Source: Hermatobates lingyangjiaoensis
Lineage: Eukaryota; Arthropoda; Insecta; Hemiptera; Hermatobatidae
Length of the DNA: 64,000 bases
NCBI GenBank assembly: GCA_026182355.1
Contig: JAPFBL010000235.1
Span: 665,001-729,000, forward strand
Direction of reading: 5' to 3'
Part shown: in pieces, positions 11,771 to 23,325 of the stretch
Layout of the letters: each line of letters opens with the position of its first letter
How positions within the stretch are numbered: the first letter of the stretch is position 1
Translations under genes and position numbers: made by a program
The notes under the pieces: generated by a model
Seen by the model: only the letters and a program-made list of their open reading frames with translations
Told to the model about the DNA's origin: nothing
Databases searched by the model: none

Positions 11771-13296
11771 ATTACAGAAAGGATTTCTATCGAGTACGGC
11801 TCATACATAAAGTTTAGTGAGCATCAGCTTCACATATTCTCTGAGGGACGGTGTTCACACGATTTTCATCTTTCGCATGAATAATCTAGGGATATAGGCA
11901 AGATTTGAACTTCTAATCTTCAATACTGAAAGCAACTAATGCTAGCACACGTAAAAGCTAATAATTTAAACATTAAATTATTTAATTGTCTCCTATTTAA
12001 TATCATTTATAAGCAATCTCTAATACTGGTTTTAGCAATGAGTAGAGTAAGTTTTCTGTACAAGATAAGTTGGGATCAAAGTTGTGAAACAACCAATCTC
12101 TAATTTTCCTGAAATTCTTCAACTGTAAATTTAAATGAAGATTGATAAAGTTTCATCTCTGTTTTCTTGAATATCTAAAATTTGAAACTGCTTTGATGAT
12201 CTACTTCAATGAATCGTAAAAATCTGTTTTCCACCATGCTTTGTCCTTAATCCATCATTTTCTGTAGACCATTCTCGCTTCTAATCTCTCACTACAAGCA
12301 GCTACACCTCCTTGACTTTCGTAACATGGTATACAATGGTATAACATGGTATACAAGAAGCTGTTACCATGTTATATGTTTTATAGTTGAGAAATAATAA
12401 CGGTGTATATTCAAAACGCGCTATTTCGACAATAAAACATACAACTTTGTGTAACATTTAATTTCACAGTTTACATTAATTTTTTAATTTAATTTTGCTT
12501 TCATATTGTTTGTAATCTTATGAACATCTAAAGTTATTAAAAACCCTTCAACTTTAACACAAAAAAAAGTATATAATATGAAGATTCAAGAGTCAAGGGT
12601 CATGAACCATAACTGAATTTCACCAAAAATCGAGTAAGGAGGCTTTATATTTCTTCTTTTTAGTTTCTGAAAATAATTATACTATTTTACCATCAAACAA
12701 AGAAAAAGAAAAGAAAATTAACTTTACATCCCAGTAAATGAAGTTTTCTTATCTTTATTGACCTTTAAGGGTTTTGTACGCGTCCAATTGATAAGGAAGA
12801 TCACATTTCCGGCGGTGAGTCAAAAGCTCCTTCCATTCTTTTGTTATTTTTTTTTATTTCAATCTAATATTTCAGAATTAAAACCTTTTTTCTCGGGCTT
12901 CCTTTGTCAGAATTTAACTTTTATTCATATTCCTTACATTCTTTCAAATAATATTTTTTTTATTTTAAAATATAAAAATGTGTACTAAAAAAAACAAGTA
13001 TTTTTCAAGGAATCGAATATACTCGTAGCTATAACGGTTCCTAAGATTTATTGATCTTTTTTTTTTATTTTGAAATTCATATGTTTTTGGTATTAAAATA
13101 CTAATTACAGGGAATCAACAATCATATTTTTTGATTGTAGGAAAATCAGCATGAAAAATATTTATCATTTCTGATCGTTCTATATTCTGAGCATTCGTTT
13201 AATAATTCCGAATTATATTATACAAAATATCAAGTTATTTTTTAATATTAACTATAATTAAACTATGAACTTGCAAAATAGAAAAAGATTAGATAC

Positions 13297-13548
13297 TTTC
13301 TTATTTGGAAGCAGTGCGTAAGGTTTTTGTATGAGAAAACGCCAAAGATGAAAAGCTTTACTGAAGCTTTCAGACCATTTCTTATCTTTAAGGAGTTCAA
13401 CAATGAGGAAAAGTTGACGAACTGCTTCATTGTTGAGGCAAGCTACTCGTCTTCTTCGACTAGATTTTTGATCTCTCAGTTGCTTTTCTGATAACTTGGC
13501 TGCCATGTTCTCGTAAGTATAGATAGGACAGCGTTGCCATAAAGATTC
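13297..13548 (-). CDS. ODAD4-like exon, WQRCPIY segment
   Basis: 84 codons in phase 0 at both ends, with acceptor CTGTTTGCAG and donor AAA|GTATCT. The residues SLWQRCPIYTYENMAAKLSE align with human NFWRQQKPIYARERDRKLMQ, which is among the best conserved blocks of this family. It is followed by a predicted helical repeat ending in LLPNKK (human VPNKDE). Confidence 0.8.
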
Positions 13549-14761
13549 CTGCAAACAGCATAAATAGTTTACAACTAAAGGCAAGTTTGTATATTAGAAA
13601 TATACTTAATTACATTTTAAAAAAAAATTAAACAAATTTAGTAGGACTTCGATTCTACATGACATTATTTTGAGTAGGGAAGGGGGGCAATCGTATTTGG
13701 GCATACATACAAGCTCTCTGAGCAAACTGAGGACCATTGTGAGCAACATTGTGAGCGAAAGAAAAAGACAAAAATCGGAAAAATTGAATGTGTAGACGTT
13801 ATATGTGAAAGTCCTGCTTTGGCCTGGCTGAGGGTCTTGTTCTGGAAGATATGAGACAAATGAACCTTTCAGACATAACATTTTGCTCACGTTAAAACAT
13901 TCATATTTTGCACAATGACTTTGGCTGTAGCTTGTGATACAGTTCAAATTCCTGTAACACATTATCCTTAACATATCTAATTACAAAGTTTTTCTTGGCA
14001 TTTCTACTACCCATAATTGATCTAATAGTAAACAACATTTAATGATAAATATCAATATGTCTAAAATTAGATATTGATAGTTGCGTAAATGTATCATACA
14101 TATATTTCATTGATTCATATCTTTAATCTGTTTTTAATTTCATCATTTTCTTAAACCAGTAGTTTTACTGCATATCTTGTGAACTCTTTATTTTTTTTTT
14201 TTTGTTTCTCCTCGTCTTATATTTCCCTTACTTCCAAGTGAACATCATTGTTGCAGGTACAGTACTGTAACTATTTCGTTATGTTACATAATTCTGTAAT
14301 ACTTACTGGTCATGATGCATTATATATAATTTTCTTTACAGTTTATCTAGCTGTAAAAACAGATTCATAAGTATTCTTTCAATGTGTTTTCCTATATACT
14401 TCTGTATGTATATTTTCATGCAATTCACTATCACGTATCAAAACAGTGTTATAGCTACACTTGTAAGCATAATCCAGGGTGAGTACGTATATATAGAGGG
14501 TGTTTTGGGGACTATCTATAGTTGGGAATTTTCCATTGTCTGGTAAGTCTAAGGTCCAGTGGTTGCCGGATTAGAATGGTTCACCTTTATCAGTTCAAAT
14601 ACGAAGAAAAATAACTTACACAGCACATACTAACTCGAATTTTTGGAAAAAATTTATCTTCAGAATAAATTAGAAGAATTTAAAAAAAAATTTAAATTAT
14701 TAAGAATTAAATTTAATAAGGTTTAAATTCTTTTGAAATACCTTTTTCCAAGTTGACTCAC

Positions 14762-14941
14762 CTGTTTTCTTTCTATTCTTGCTAAATTAGTTTTTAATAC
14801 ACTTTCCATCCATTCAGAATGAAATTTGTTTCCAGTCAATATATTATCATTTTTTAGGCAGTCCCTCATAAACCATTTCTCGCTGGCTACAGGTCCCAAG
14901 TACTTTTCTTCATAGCATTTCAATTTCAACTCAAAAGCCGA
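14762..14941 (-). CDS. ODAD4-like exon
   Basis: Exactly 60 codons lie between the acceptor TTGTTTTCAG and the strong donor CAG|GTGAGT. The product SAFELKLKCYEEKYLG... matches the region of ODAD4 around human LYVDKEYLEKLLLDEDL. It ends with RIERKQ and joins in phase 0 to ESLWQRCPIY. Confidence 0.75.
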
Positions 14942-15064
14942 CTGAAAACAATCAATCTCTAATAAATTAATAACATAAGAAATATTACAATATTTTTTTT
15001 TAGATTGTTCTTTTACTGAGTACCAAAAACCATTCAAAACGAAATAGGTGTGTGTTAACCCACG

Positions 15065-15342
15065 TAACGAAATATTCGTGGAAAAAGTACACATTTTTTA
15101 CAGGTGGAGATACAAGGAAAAAGTTCAGATGAGATATTTCTTTCCTAATTTTTATAAAAAATTATAAACGATTTATAAGTAATAAAATTTATAAATTTTA
15201 TAAAACTATTAAATTATACCAAAATATAAAAGATTAGAAAGTATTTTTTTTATAAAAATTAGGAAAGAAATATCTCATCTGAACTTTTTCCTTGTATCTC
15301 CACCTGTAAAAAATGTGTACTTTTTCCACGAATATTTCGTTC
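15065..15342. repeat. Inverted repeat with ~95-bp arms
   Basis: The arm with GGTGGAGATACAAGG and ATGAGATATTTCTTTCC is repeated in reverse complement at about 15248-15342, around a very AT-rich loop. It lies just upstream of an ODAD4-like exon. Confidence 0.8.
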
Positions 15343-15756
15343 ATATACAATTTTTATAGTTAATTTTTTAATATATTTCTTATATTTTGTAAGTTACATT
15401 AATAACATCATTGCAAATATTATTCATCTTAACAAATTATTGTTAATACCATAGAAGTAATAAATTCATTCATAACGTCTGTTGAAAGAAAACATTATGT
15501 TTTTAAGATTAAGTTAAAAAAAAAACTTAAAATGGTACAATTTTTTATATATAAAAATTTATTAAGAAAACAATAAATATTTTGAATATTTTATGTTTTT
15601 TTGTTAGGTTATCTACAAAAAAAATCTTATGATTCAAATAAACTATTTAATATTTAATTTCATCTATATAGAAAGTCATGGAGTCGTTGCTATATATAAT
15701 CGGAAGGTAAACCCAAAAATAGTGTATAGGGAATAACAGTTTCAACAACAAGTTGT

Positions 15757-15866
15757 TTGTTTGTTTTTTTTTTCAACGCTCAAACTTATAAGGTTTTCAC
15801 CTTTCAGTGCTGTTCTACTTAAGTGTATTTAGAATAGGGATCTTTAACGAGTACCTGACATCGTAC
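15757..15866 (-). repeat. SINE type B tail, truncated
   Basis: The reverse-oriented tail and part of the body stop abruptly at CATCGTACAG. An unrelated sequence with a 53-codon ORF begins there. The complementary half of a SINE lies at 16402-16760 in opposite orientation. Confidence 0.7.
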
Positions 15867-15873
15867 AGATTCA

Positions 15874-16037
15874 AAATGACTACTGTGAAAAGAAATCCTA
15901 ACGAATGCACAAGTTTTGGAAAATTGCCGCTACTTATACGGGAGACATTAAACTATCAAAGAGGAAAGCTGTTTAAGCCTGATTTGAAAAAGAAGAGGAA
16001 GAAACTCTACTCGGAATCTAAAACATTTCATTCTTGA
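15874..16037 (+). CDS. Possible small basic ORF between SINE halves
   Basis: An ATG at 15875 opens a 53-residue frame (MTTVKRNPNECTSFGKLPLL, ending KKKRKKLYSESKTFHS). I do not recognise it. A diverged inverted copy of its first ~90 bases lies at about 16915-17010, which argues for duplicated exon-like or transposon sequence rather than chance. It is very Lys/Arg rich. The TACAG just before it could act as a splice acceptor. It may equally be non-coding. Confidence 0.25.
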
Positions 16038-16401
16038 GAATATTTCAAATCGGCTTCAACTAAATTTACATATGATCCGAATAAATATTTCTGTTTTAAG
16101 TATATATAAACTACTTAGCCTTCTCTCAAAATTTTTTATTTTAAAAAAAAAAAATTGGAATATTTTTGAAGAGTCTCTAATAGTACTAATCATAGTATGT
16201 GTGTTACCAATGAACTGAAGGAAATGGTAGTAATACTTTATGTTTACATGAACAGTTGAAGTGTTTAGTATAAATAAAAGGATTAATTAAAAAGTTCTAG
16301 GCATTCATTCTTCTTTTTAACTGTCTAGTTTTGTAAATTGAATATGATTTGCTCTTCCACTATCAATTCTTTGCAAGCATGTTTAAATTTGTTAAAGTAG
16401 G

Positions 16402-16760
16402 GGCTAGGTTAGCTCTGTAGTTCACGTGTTAAGCTCTAAACTGGTATGTCAAGGTTTCGGTATTCACCTGAACATCGATTTATTTACGGAGAGGAGGTGA
16501 ATAATTTTTGAGCACGTCATTCCTCAGAGAGGACGATAAAGCCTGTACGATCTCAGGTACTCGTTAAAGATCTCTATTCTAAATCAACTTTAAGATAGAC
16601 AACATTTAGGACTCCCAATATAGAATCAACAGGTAATAGAGCTCGCCCATTACCAAAATAATAAATGAGCCACAATTTCCGCCCTTAGAACAGCACTAAA
16701 AGGTGAAAACCTTATAAGTTTGGGTGTTGAAAAACAAACAACTTGTAGTTGAAACCGTTA
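16402..16760 (+). repeat. tRNA-derived SINE, type B
   Basis: GGGGCTAGGTTAGCTCTG head, CGATTTATTTACGGAG body, GCCCATTACCAAAAT and GGTGAAAACCTTATAAG tail, ending GTTGAAAAACAAACAAC. Confidence 0.8.
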
Positions 16761-17214
16761 CTTCCTATAAACTATTTTCGAATTTACCTTCAACTGATAA
16801 ATAGTCAGTCATGTCAAATTAGCAGTATTCGCAGTTGAAATGCATGTAACTGGAGAATAATAACAACAAATATTATTATTTTTTATTTTCAAACAATATT
16901 TATTCTTTTCATCCACAGGTTTCCTCTTTGATAGTTTGATGTCTCCCGTATAAGTCATATATGTTGATATGTCCCGTATAATTTTTCAAAACTTGGCATT
17001 CGTTAGGATTTTTGTAAATTTTGTCCGTTTGTATTTTTTAAAACAAAATTCGCAAATAAAACAGTAAACCTAGCAAAACTGGAAAAGACTAGTCGACTAG
17101 AAATGTTCAATCAAGATTCCCTTTATCTGGGGAATCTTGTCACAAGATATTGAACTGAACTTCTGATATTGAACAAGATATTGAAGTCACAGTTAAATTC
17201 AATTTAATGTAATA

Positions 17215-17415
17215 TTAGAATTAGTAGTAATACTGTCCGTCATACCTCGTAAATTCTCAGAAAAGCTCGACCGGTTTAGGGTCCGTCTGGATCCCATCTT
17301 CAAGAGCAGGACTTCATTGCTCTTGAAGATGGGATCCGGACGGACCCGAAACCGGTCGAGCTTTTCTGAGAATTTACGAAGTATGACGGCCAGTATTACT
17401 ACTAATTCTAATATT
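17215..17415. repeat. Palindrome, ACCGGT family
   Basis: Arms of about 95 bp, starting ATTAGAATTAGTAGTAATAC, with a short centre. The plus-strand arm holds the motif at 17319-17361 and the minus-strand arm its mirror at 17265-17307. Confidence 0.8.
17319..17361 (+). ncRNA. Hammerhead-like motif, ACCGGT helix III
   Basis: Helix I GCTC/GAGC pairs perfectly. The core is TTGAAGA (CUGANGA with C3 changed), then one extra T, helix II GGG/CCC with a large loop, GAA, palindromic ACCGGT, then C at the predicted cleavage position. The minus-strand copy has TAA instead of GAA. Confidence 0.5.
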
Positions 17416-17531
17416 ACTAACCTCAGTGGAACACATTAACTATATTTAACATAATAGGTTGGACAAATCGATAAAATATACACAAATAATTATAGAATTT
17501 GGTACTTAAGGTGTGAAATAACATATGTTAC

Positions 17532-17688
17532 ATCTCGTTTTTCTTTTTTCAAGAGTTGAAAGAGGCAGTGGATCAATCAATGTTTTCAGCTCCTTTTTCT
17601 TCATGTTAACTATAGTTTTTCCCAGAACATTCATTGCCATCATGTTGCCTGCATTTATTCCGACAGAATTTTCAATAGCTCCAGTAGC
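17532..17688 (-). CDS. ODAD4-like exon with AIENSVG motif
   Basis: The acceptor AATTTTTAG leads into ATGAIENSVGINAGNMMAMN and continues to DPLPLSTLEKRKTR. The AIENSVG block corresponds to AINNSVG of vertebrate ODAD4. The 5' boundary is well supported by phase. The 3' boundary is uncertain: the best donor, T|GTAACA, leaves one extra base, whereas the next recognised exon starts in phase 0. A short intervening exon between 14.95 and 17.5 kb is the simplest explanation. Confidence 0.65.
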
Positions 17689-18431
17689 CTAAAAATTCAT
17701 GCAACAAAACTAATAAAATATTTTTTTAAATATTCATTTATAATAATCAGACAATTCTTTTTAAATTTAATTATAATTTTAGAATAATATAGATATCTAA
17801 AAAGATCCTTTGAAATGAATGATGTGCATTGTTTTTTTATTTCTTATATTTAATTGGTGTGTAATAATATAGATAGAATTCTTTAGCATGACGGTATAAT
17901 AAGAGTCCCAAAAATTCCCTAAAATTGGTAGAAATAGATAAAAGAAATGGTGACATAAAAATATAATTACGAAAGGGATTTTCGTTGAGCGGACTTCATA
18001 CAAAGCAGTAACGCGTAAGCAAGATGAATGTTACATACAAGAGGCACTTTATATTAAGGTTAATTATCATATTTAAATTCAAAAAGTATAATTCAAATAT
18101 TATATATAGATTTAAAAAGAATGTTGAATATATTCTTTAAAATTGTAAAGTAGTTGAAATTTTACATGTACAATTGAATGAGAAAGGTTGTGTACTACGG
18201 AGCTAAGTCAAAAAGGTGCTCCCTCAAAAGCGATTATAAAGGAAAGAGAGAAGCTAATTTCAACATTTAGTGTAACATAACGTGAAAAGTAAGAAAAAAC
18301 AACGACATTACGAAAAATTGAAAGAATAAATATGGATATATATATACTTTTTTTTTGTTTATAAAATCTCAAATTTTAAATTCTACTTGATTTTTATTCT
18401 AAGAAAATTGAAGCTAACAAAAGCCACTGAC

Positions 18432-18706
18432 TGCTCTGACACCCTCAGCGAATAGATTCCTTGTTCGGAGACCTCTTTGACTGATAATAAGGCTGTCCTC
18501 GATATTGTCTTCTGCCATCAAGAGAGCAGCACTTCCCAACTGAGTTTCCAGATTGTCCGGGCATATTGCTAGCGCTCTGTCAATATCTTTTCGAGCTTTC
18601 TCTATCTCGCCAAGGCTGTAGTAAACCTTGGCCCGTTCAGTTACAGTTACGCATTCTTGTTGCACACCTCTTGCGAATTCTTCAGCCAATTTGAAAAATG
18701 GAAGAG
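18432..18706 (-). CDS. ODAD4-like exon, N-terminal TPR unit
   Basis: The acceptor TTTTACAG is followed by two bases that complete a codon, then 91 codons read ALPFFKLAEEFARG...EGVRA. The stretch RAKVYYSLGEIEKARKDIDR is a TPR helix pair with the usual small and aromatic positions, and it aligns with the human segment LVARSKCFLKMGDLERSLKD. The donor GCA|GTCAGT was chosen because it joins in phase to ATGAIENSVG in the next exon and matches the vertebrate order. The preceding exon must end with a single coding base. Confidence 0.8.
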
Positions 18707-18874
18707 CTGTAAAAGAGCATTATTAATTATGCATGAAAAATCAAAGGATAATTGTAATATTTCTGTATTTAATGTCTCGTTTAATGGAATTGGACCATAA
18801 ATTGTATTAATACATAATGCATTAAAAGGTTTTAATTTTAAGATTCATGCATTTCGTCATTACCACAGAGGTTA

Positions 18875-19075
18875 GTATTATTACTATTAAAACTATAATA
18901 TACCGTCTTACCTCGTACACTGCAGCTGAAGCTCTCGGACCGGTTTCGGGTGTCACCCATCTTCAACAAGAACTCCAATTGTTCTTGTTGAAGATGGGTG
19001 ACACCCGAAACCGGTCCGAGAGCTTCAGCTGCAGTGTACGAGGTAAAACGGTATATTATAGTTTTAATATTATTA
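18875..19075. repeat. Palindrome, ACCGGT family, second copy
   Basis: Near-perfect arms of about 90 bp (CTCGTACACTGCAGCTGAAG and its inverse). Each holds TTGAAGA-T-GGGT/ACCC-GAA-ACCGGT-C, at 18988-19016 on the plus strand and in mirror at about 18935-18963. It lies just 5' of the first recognised ODAD4-like exon. Confidence 0.75.
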
Positions 19076-19680
19076 ATTTTAAGAACACGAGATATGAGCA
19101 AATGCTTTTTGGACAATCAGAATGCATTTCTTTTGAAGAGCCAAATAATTTGAATTTACATCTTTAAAATATGAACTTATGTTCATACATATCACTCATT
19201 CAAATCATTGCTTTTGGAATAATATAGTAATAGTACTAATACTTATGTTAATACGAAGAAAAGTAACAAAACAGAATAAAGGAACAGACTTCTTTTTCAG
19301 AAAATTTTAAATTTTCAGAAAAACCATCTTCAGGTTTTTGAGAAAACAAAAAAGGAGGCCAATCACGCTGGAGATGCAAGGGAAAGTAACCGAAAGTGCT
19401 GCTATGTGCACCCAGATCAATCAGTTGTGTGCCTCCTCGGAGGCTCTAAGCGTTACGGTATTGTCACCGTAGACTACAGGGGAGTCTGTAGTGTACATCA
19501 TTCATTGAGGTATATTATGGGAGTTGGCATGGTTGGGAAGAGATAAACTGGAGTGGTTGTTACCAGAGTCCTATGGTCAACATAGGTTGAGAATGGTAGA
19601 GAAAAGTCCTTCGTAGAACTTCTGTTGTCTAGTTTGGATCATTCTTCCGAATTTAAAGTAATTATGTTAATAATTATATA

Positions 19681-20164
19681 GGGGGCCAGGTTAGCTCAGT
19701 GGTTAACGTGCTCGCCTCTGAACTCATAGGACCGGGGTTCGATCCCCACCTGGTCCTCGATTTATTCACGCAGGAGGTGAATAAATCTGAGCACGTCGTC
19801 CCTCGGAGAAAGACGTTAAACCGTCGGTCCCAAGCCTGTACTATGTCAGGTACTTGTTAAAGATCCCTACTCTAAATACACTTGAGTTAGGCAAAATTTA
19901 GGACTCCCACTGCGGAATCAATCTTCATATTGTGGTATCACAAAGGGTGCGGGCCCGCCTCCGCGTGGTCACCTCGGGCACTTTGGAATAATCTAAAGTG
20001 GCTAAAGGGCAGCACGTTAAACTAGTCGGGCTGATTTGATTTTTGGTGGTTATATGGCCGAAAGGCTTAGTAACACATGTAAAGTCAAAACAGGTATCAC
20101 AAAGGGCCAATGCTCGGCCCACGTGTGTTCCCTTGTGGGACTGCGACTGCAACCTAACCTAACC
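19681..20164 (+). repeat. Full-length SINE type A with nested insertion
   Basis: Flanked by a 13-bp direct repeat TAATAATTATATA (19668-19680 and 20165-20177). The head GGGGGCCAGGTTAGCTCAGT and GGGGTTCGATCCC give tRNA A- and B-box-like sites. The 3' end is the tail shared with the LINE, finishing CTAACCTAACC. A second element (19948-20092) is inserted near the tail. It is the best reference copy in the window. Confidence 0.9.
19948..20092 (+). mobile_element. Short retroposon nested in a SINE
   Basis: A 145-bp insertion flanked by a 14-bp duplication GGTATCACAAAGGG. It reads CGGGCCCGCCTCCGCG... and ends GTCAAAACA. A longer relative is at 51618-51901. Confidence 0.85.
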
Positions 20165-20260
20165 TAATAATTATATAATTGAAAGCTTGTTGCACATTAA
20201 TTGCTTATTCTGTTATAAAATTAGGAATATAGAAACAAAGAAAGAAGGGAAATAGGGAGG

Positions 20261-20261
<1 letters not shown>

Positions 20262-20296
<35 letters not shown>

Positions 20297-20303
20297 GTGA
20301 GGG
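20262..20303 (+). repeat. (GA)n microsatellite
   Basis: A GGGA-rich start followed by a GA repeat of about 15 units. Confidence 0.9.
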
Positions 20304-20309
20304 GAAAGT

Positions 20310-20900
20310 TTAGAGAAATGGAGAAAGAGTTTCATAAAACATTCACTTGAGGATAAAAACCCCACAATATTTGACGGGTCATTCCTGTCACACTTTAGCC
20401 AATATAATATTATGATTCAATTCCCCTGTTTCATTAATATGTATAGGAATAAATTATAATATTTGAATATTAGATATGAAATAATAAAAATAATAATCTG
20501 GTGTCAGATACCACGGACGATTATTTACCCCATTATAAATAACAATTTTCCCTTCAATTTAAGCAACTTTTTTTTGAAAATAAATGATTTTTTTTCTCTA
20601 TAATCTAAACTATAAAATATTAATTGAAATAATAAATAACTATTAACTTAAATAAATAAATATCACTTAAACCATCCTAAATAACATTAACAAAAATTAT
20701 CTTATTAAGCAGTGCATTACATTATATTATTATTTAATAAATTAACTTAACGAAAAAATTAACTAAATGAATAACGACTTGTGGAAACGACTTAAGTTCT
20801 CCAATTTTAACTCTTGGAAGCGTGAAAGTTTGATGTTCTGTCTAAATAAGTAATCAATTCTGCTCAAATTTAATATTTATTATTAATATATAATTTCGTT
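20310..20900. other. Intergenic AT-rich stretch, nothing recognised
   Basis: No coding exon, RNA or repeat structure identified. This and 22.8-24.9 kb lie between the two genes, where the missing first ODAD4-like exon could be. Confidence 0.4.
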
Positions 20901-21010
20901 TTCTTGGTATATATAAATACAATCAAATAAATGAAACCTTTAACGGTTAATTCATTTATTTATATGTGAAAATTTATAATTTAGCAGGTTTTTACACCTT
21001 TGATCTAGAG

Positions 21011-21465
21011 TAGTGATTCTCAACCTTCCTTTCGTCAAGGCACACTTTTAATCATTTAAAAACTGACCGGTACGCTAACAATTATATATAAAAAAAAACG
21101 TAGTCAAATAAGTGTTGTACTTATAATACGATATATTTTGTAAAAATAGCTGAAGATAATAATTTTCAATTGAATATAAAATAAAATAGCATTACAAGTA
21201 AATAAAATGTTGATTTAATGATATATTACAAACTATATTTAATACGAAATTTAGGTTGTTTTTTGACTTTATTTACAGTTGGGCATAAAAACAATAACGG
21301 TAATCTCATTTCATGACCTAGAATCTATATCTGTTGTATTTCGTTCAGCTTTTTATATTTATTCTGGATGCATACCCGGTAGCAAATTCATTCCCCAAAA
21401 ATCTCCTCTGCTATTTTACTGTATGCATCCGTAAAATTTGGCGGCACAGTGGTTGATTACCACTG
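21011..21465. mobile_element. Non-autonomous hAT transposon
   Basis: The 8-bp duplication ATCTAGAG lies on both sides. Ends are TAGTGATTCTCAACC and GGTTGATTACCACTG, close to the common hAT terminus CAGTGGTTCTCAACC. No transposase frame is present. Confidence 0.85.
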
Positions 21466-21733
21466 ATCTAGAGGAAAGTATACCATTATGTACGTATTAA
21501 ATGTCCACTAAAAAGTCAGTCCCTCAATGGTTTTAATTGTAATAGTTAGGGCACATGTATGAATGAAAAACTATTTTCACATTAAAGACATCCTAAAAAA
21601 GTTCGAAAATGGTGCTCAGTGTACTATTTCGTATTAGGACTAACAGTAAGTTAAATAGGAAATGGTGTATTTATACCTATTTCGGATTCTGAGATATTCT
21701 GCTCATAAACAAACATACACACTTTCTGACTCA

Positions 21734-21734
<1 letters not shown>

Positions 21735-21772
<38 letters not shown>

Positions 21773-21940
21773 CACACATACATGCACTCCCTTATTCACT
21801 GTCTCTCTCACTCACATACATTCACTCCCTTACTTACTCTCTCCTTCTCTCTCTCTCTCTCTCTCTCTCTCTAACACACACACATACAAGCACCATCTTA
21901 CTCGCTCTCTCTCATTCACAACATTCACTCCCTTATTCAA

Positions 21941-21975
<35 letters not shown>

Positions 21976-22320
21976 ACACACACACACATACAGGTACCCT
22001 CTTACTGAATCTCTCTCACTCGCATACATTCACTCCCTTATTAAATCTCTCTCTCTCTCTCTCTCTTACACACACACACATACAGGTACCCTCTTACTGA
22101 CTCTCTCTCACTCACATACATTCACTCCCTTATTCAATCTCTCTCTCTCTCTCTTACACACACACACATACAGGTACCCTCTTACTCACTCTCTCTCACT
22201 CACATACATTCACTCCCTTATTCAATCTCTCTCTCTCTCTCTCTTACACACACACACACATACAGGTACCCTCTTAATCACTCTCTCTCACTCACATACA
22301 TTCACTCCCTTATTAAATCT

Positions 22321-22357
<37 letters not shown>

Positions 22358-22700
22358 CACACATACAGGTACCCTCTTACTGACTCTCTCTCACTCACAT
22401 ACATTCACTCCCTTATTCAATCTCTCTCTCACACACACACACATACAGGTACCCTCTTACTGACTCTCTCTCACTCACATACATTCACTCCCTTATTCAA
22501 TCTCTCTCTCTCTCTTACACACACACACATACAGGTACCCTCTCACTCACATACATTCACTCCCTTATTCACTCTCTCTCTCTCTTACACACACACATAC
22601 AGGTACCCTCTTACTGACTCTCTCTTACTCATATACATGTACTCCCTTACTCACTCTCTCTTCCTCCCTTATTCAGAAACACACGCACTTCCTCCCACAC
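21735..22700 (+). repeat. CT/CA minisatellite
   Basis: About eight copies of an ~85-100 bp unit built from (CT)n, (CA)n and the constant part ACAGGTACCCTCTTAC plus CATACATTCACTCCC. Reading frames across it are composition artefacts. Confidence 0.9.
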
Positions 22701-23084
22701 ACATTCTCTCACTCTCACTTACTCACAAACAAACAAACAAACAATCATCAAATTTACATACACAAAAAAAGGGATATGCGCACACGCACAGGTGCATTCA
22801 CCTATTTTATTGGACTTAGAGGACATTAAGTGTGTACTTCCGTTGAAAAATCGCTATCAAAATGTTAACTCTAACGCAATACTTACTAACTGCTACATAT
22901 ATATATATCACATATAGGACATAGAAAATAATTAAAACTCTATTAGGACCATTTTTTTTTATCAAATTTAAGGATTATTTTAATACTGTTTGATTGGAAA
23001 TGAGTAATAATAAATGAAAAGAAAAGTAATAACCGAATGTAACATTCAATCAAAGATAACTAATTGTATTTTCTTTGTAAAATA

Positions 23085-23325
23085 TGCGATCCTAGCAGAC
23101 GTTTCCGTCTTTGACAGGTGTTTTACAAAAATTCAAATATGATACTTGGTATTCCAAAATATTATTAGAAATGATAGAATAGTAGAAAATATCATCATTA
23201 TTAGTACATTCCCTTAACTGTCATTAGATCTGTAGTTTCTTTTAGGTTTTGCGGCTTTAGATACTGAGTTACATTTTGATTTTATTATAGGCATACATTT
23301 TATTTAGTAGTATGCAGTAGGTAGC
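23085..23325. repeat. Second copy of the 0.55-0.79 kb dispersed repeat
   Basis: Shares GATACTTGGTATTCCAA and CATTAGATCTGTAGTTTC in the same order. Confidence 0.6.

Larger units (their letters stand above)
1162..18706 (-). other. Gene span: ODAD4/TTC25-like TPR protein (5' end missing)
   Basis: Eight minus-strand exons were assembled by matching GT/AG sites and codon phase. The order of conserved segments follows vertebrate ODAD4 (TTC25): a TPR unit near the N-terminus, the AIENSVG motif (human AINNSVG), the segment WQRCPIY (human WRQQKPIY), then the C-terminal TPR block with AHELACAYSL. ODAD4 is a known docking factor for outer dynein arms on ciliary axonemes, so a role in motile cilia or sperm flagella is inferred from family. 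The long charged vertebrate C-terminal tail is absent; the protein ends in a short basic tail. The starting exon(s), about 40 residues by comparison with human, lie upstream of 18706 and were not recognised. The join between the exons at 17532-17688 and 14762-14941 is out of phase, so a small exon or another splice site is probably missed. Introns are filled with SINEs and foldback repeats. A related TPR paralogue cannot be excluded. Confidence 0.75.

Noticed and set aside
13606..13974. Minus-strand 122-codon ORF upstream of an ODAD4-like exon
   Set aside because: Lies wholly upstream of the acceptor at 13548 in the intron and has no recognisable motif.
19681..19760. Head of the SINE as a true tRNA gene
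   Set aside because: It lacks a convincing cloverleaf with anticodon arm, recurs many times and is joined to the SINE body.
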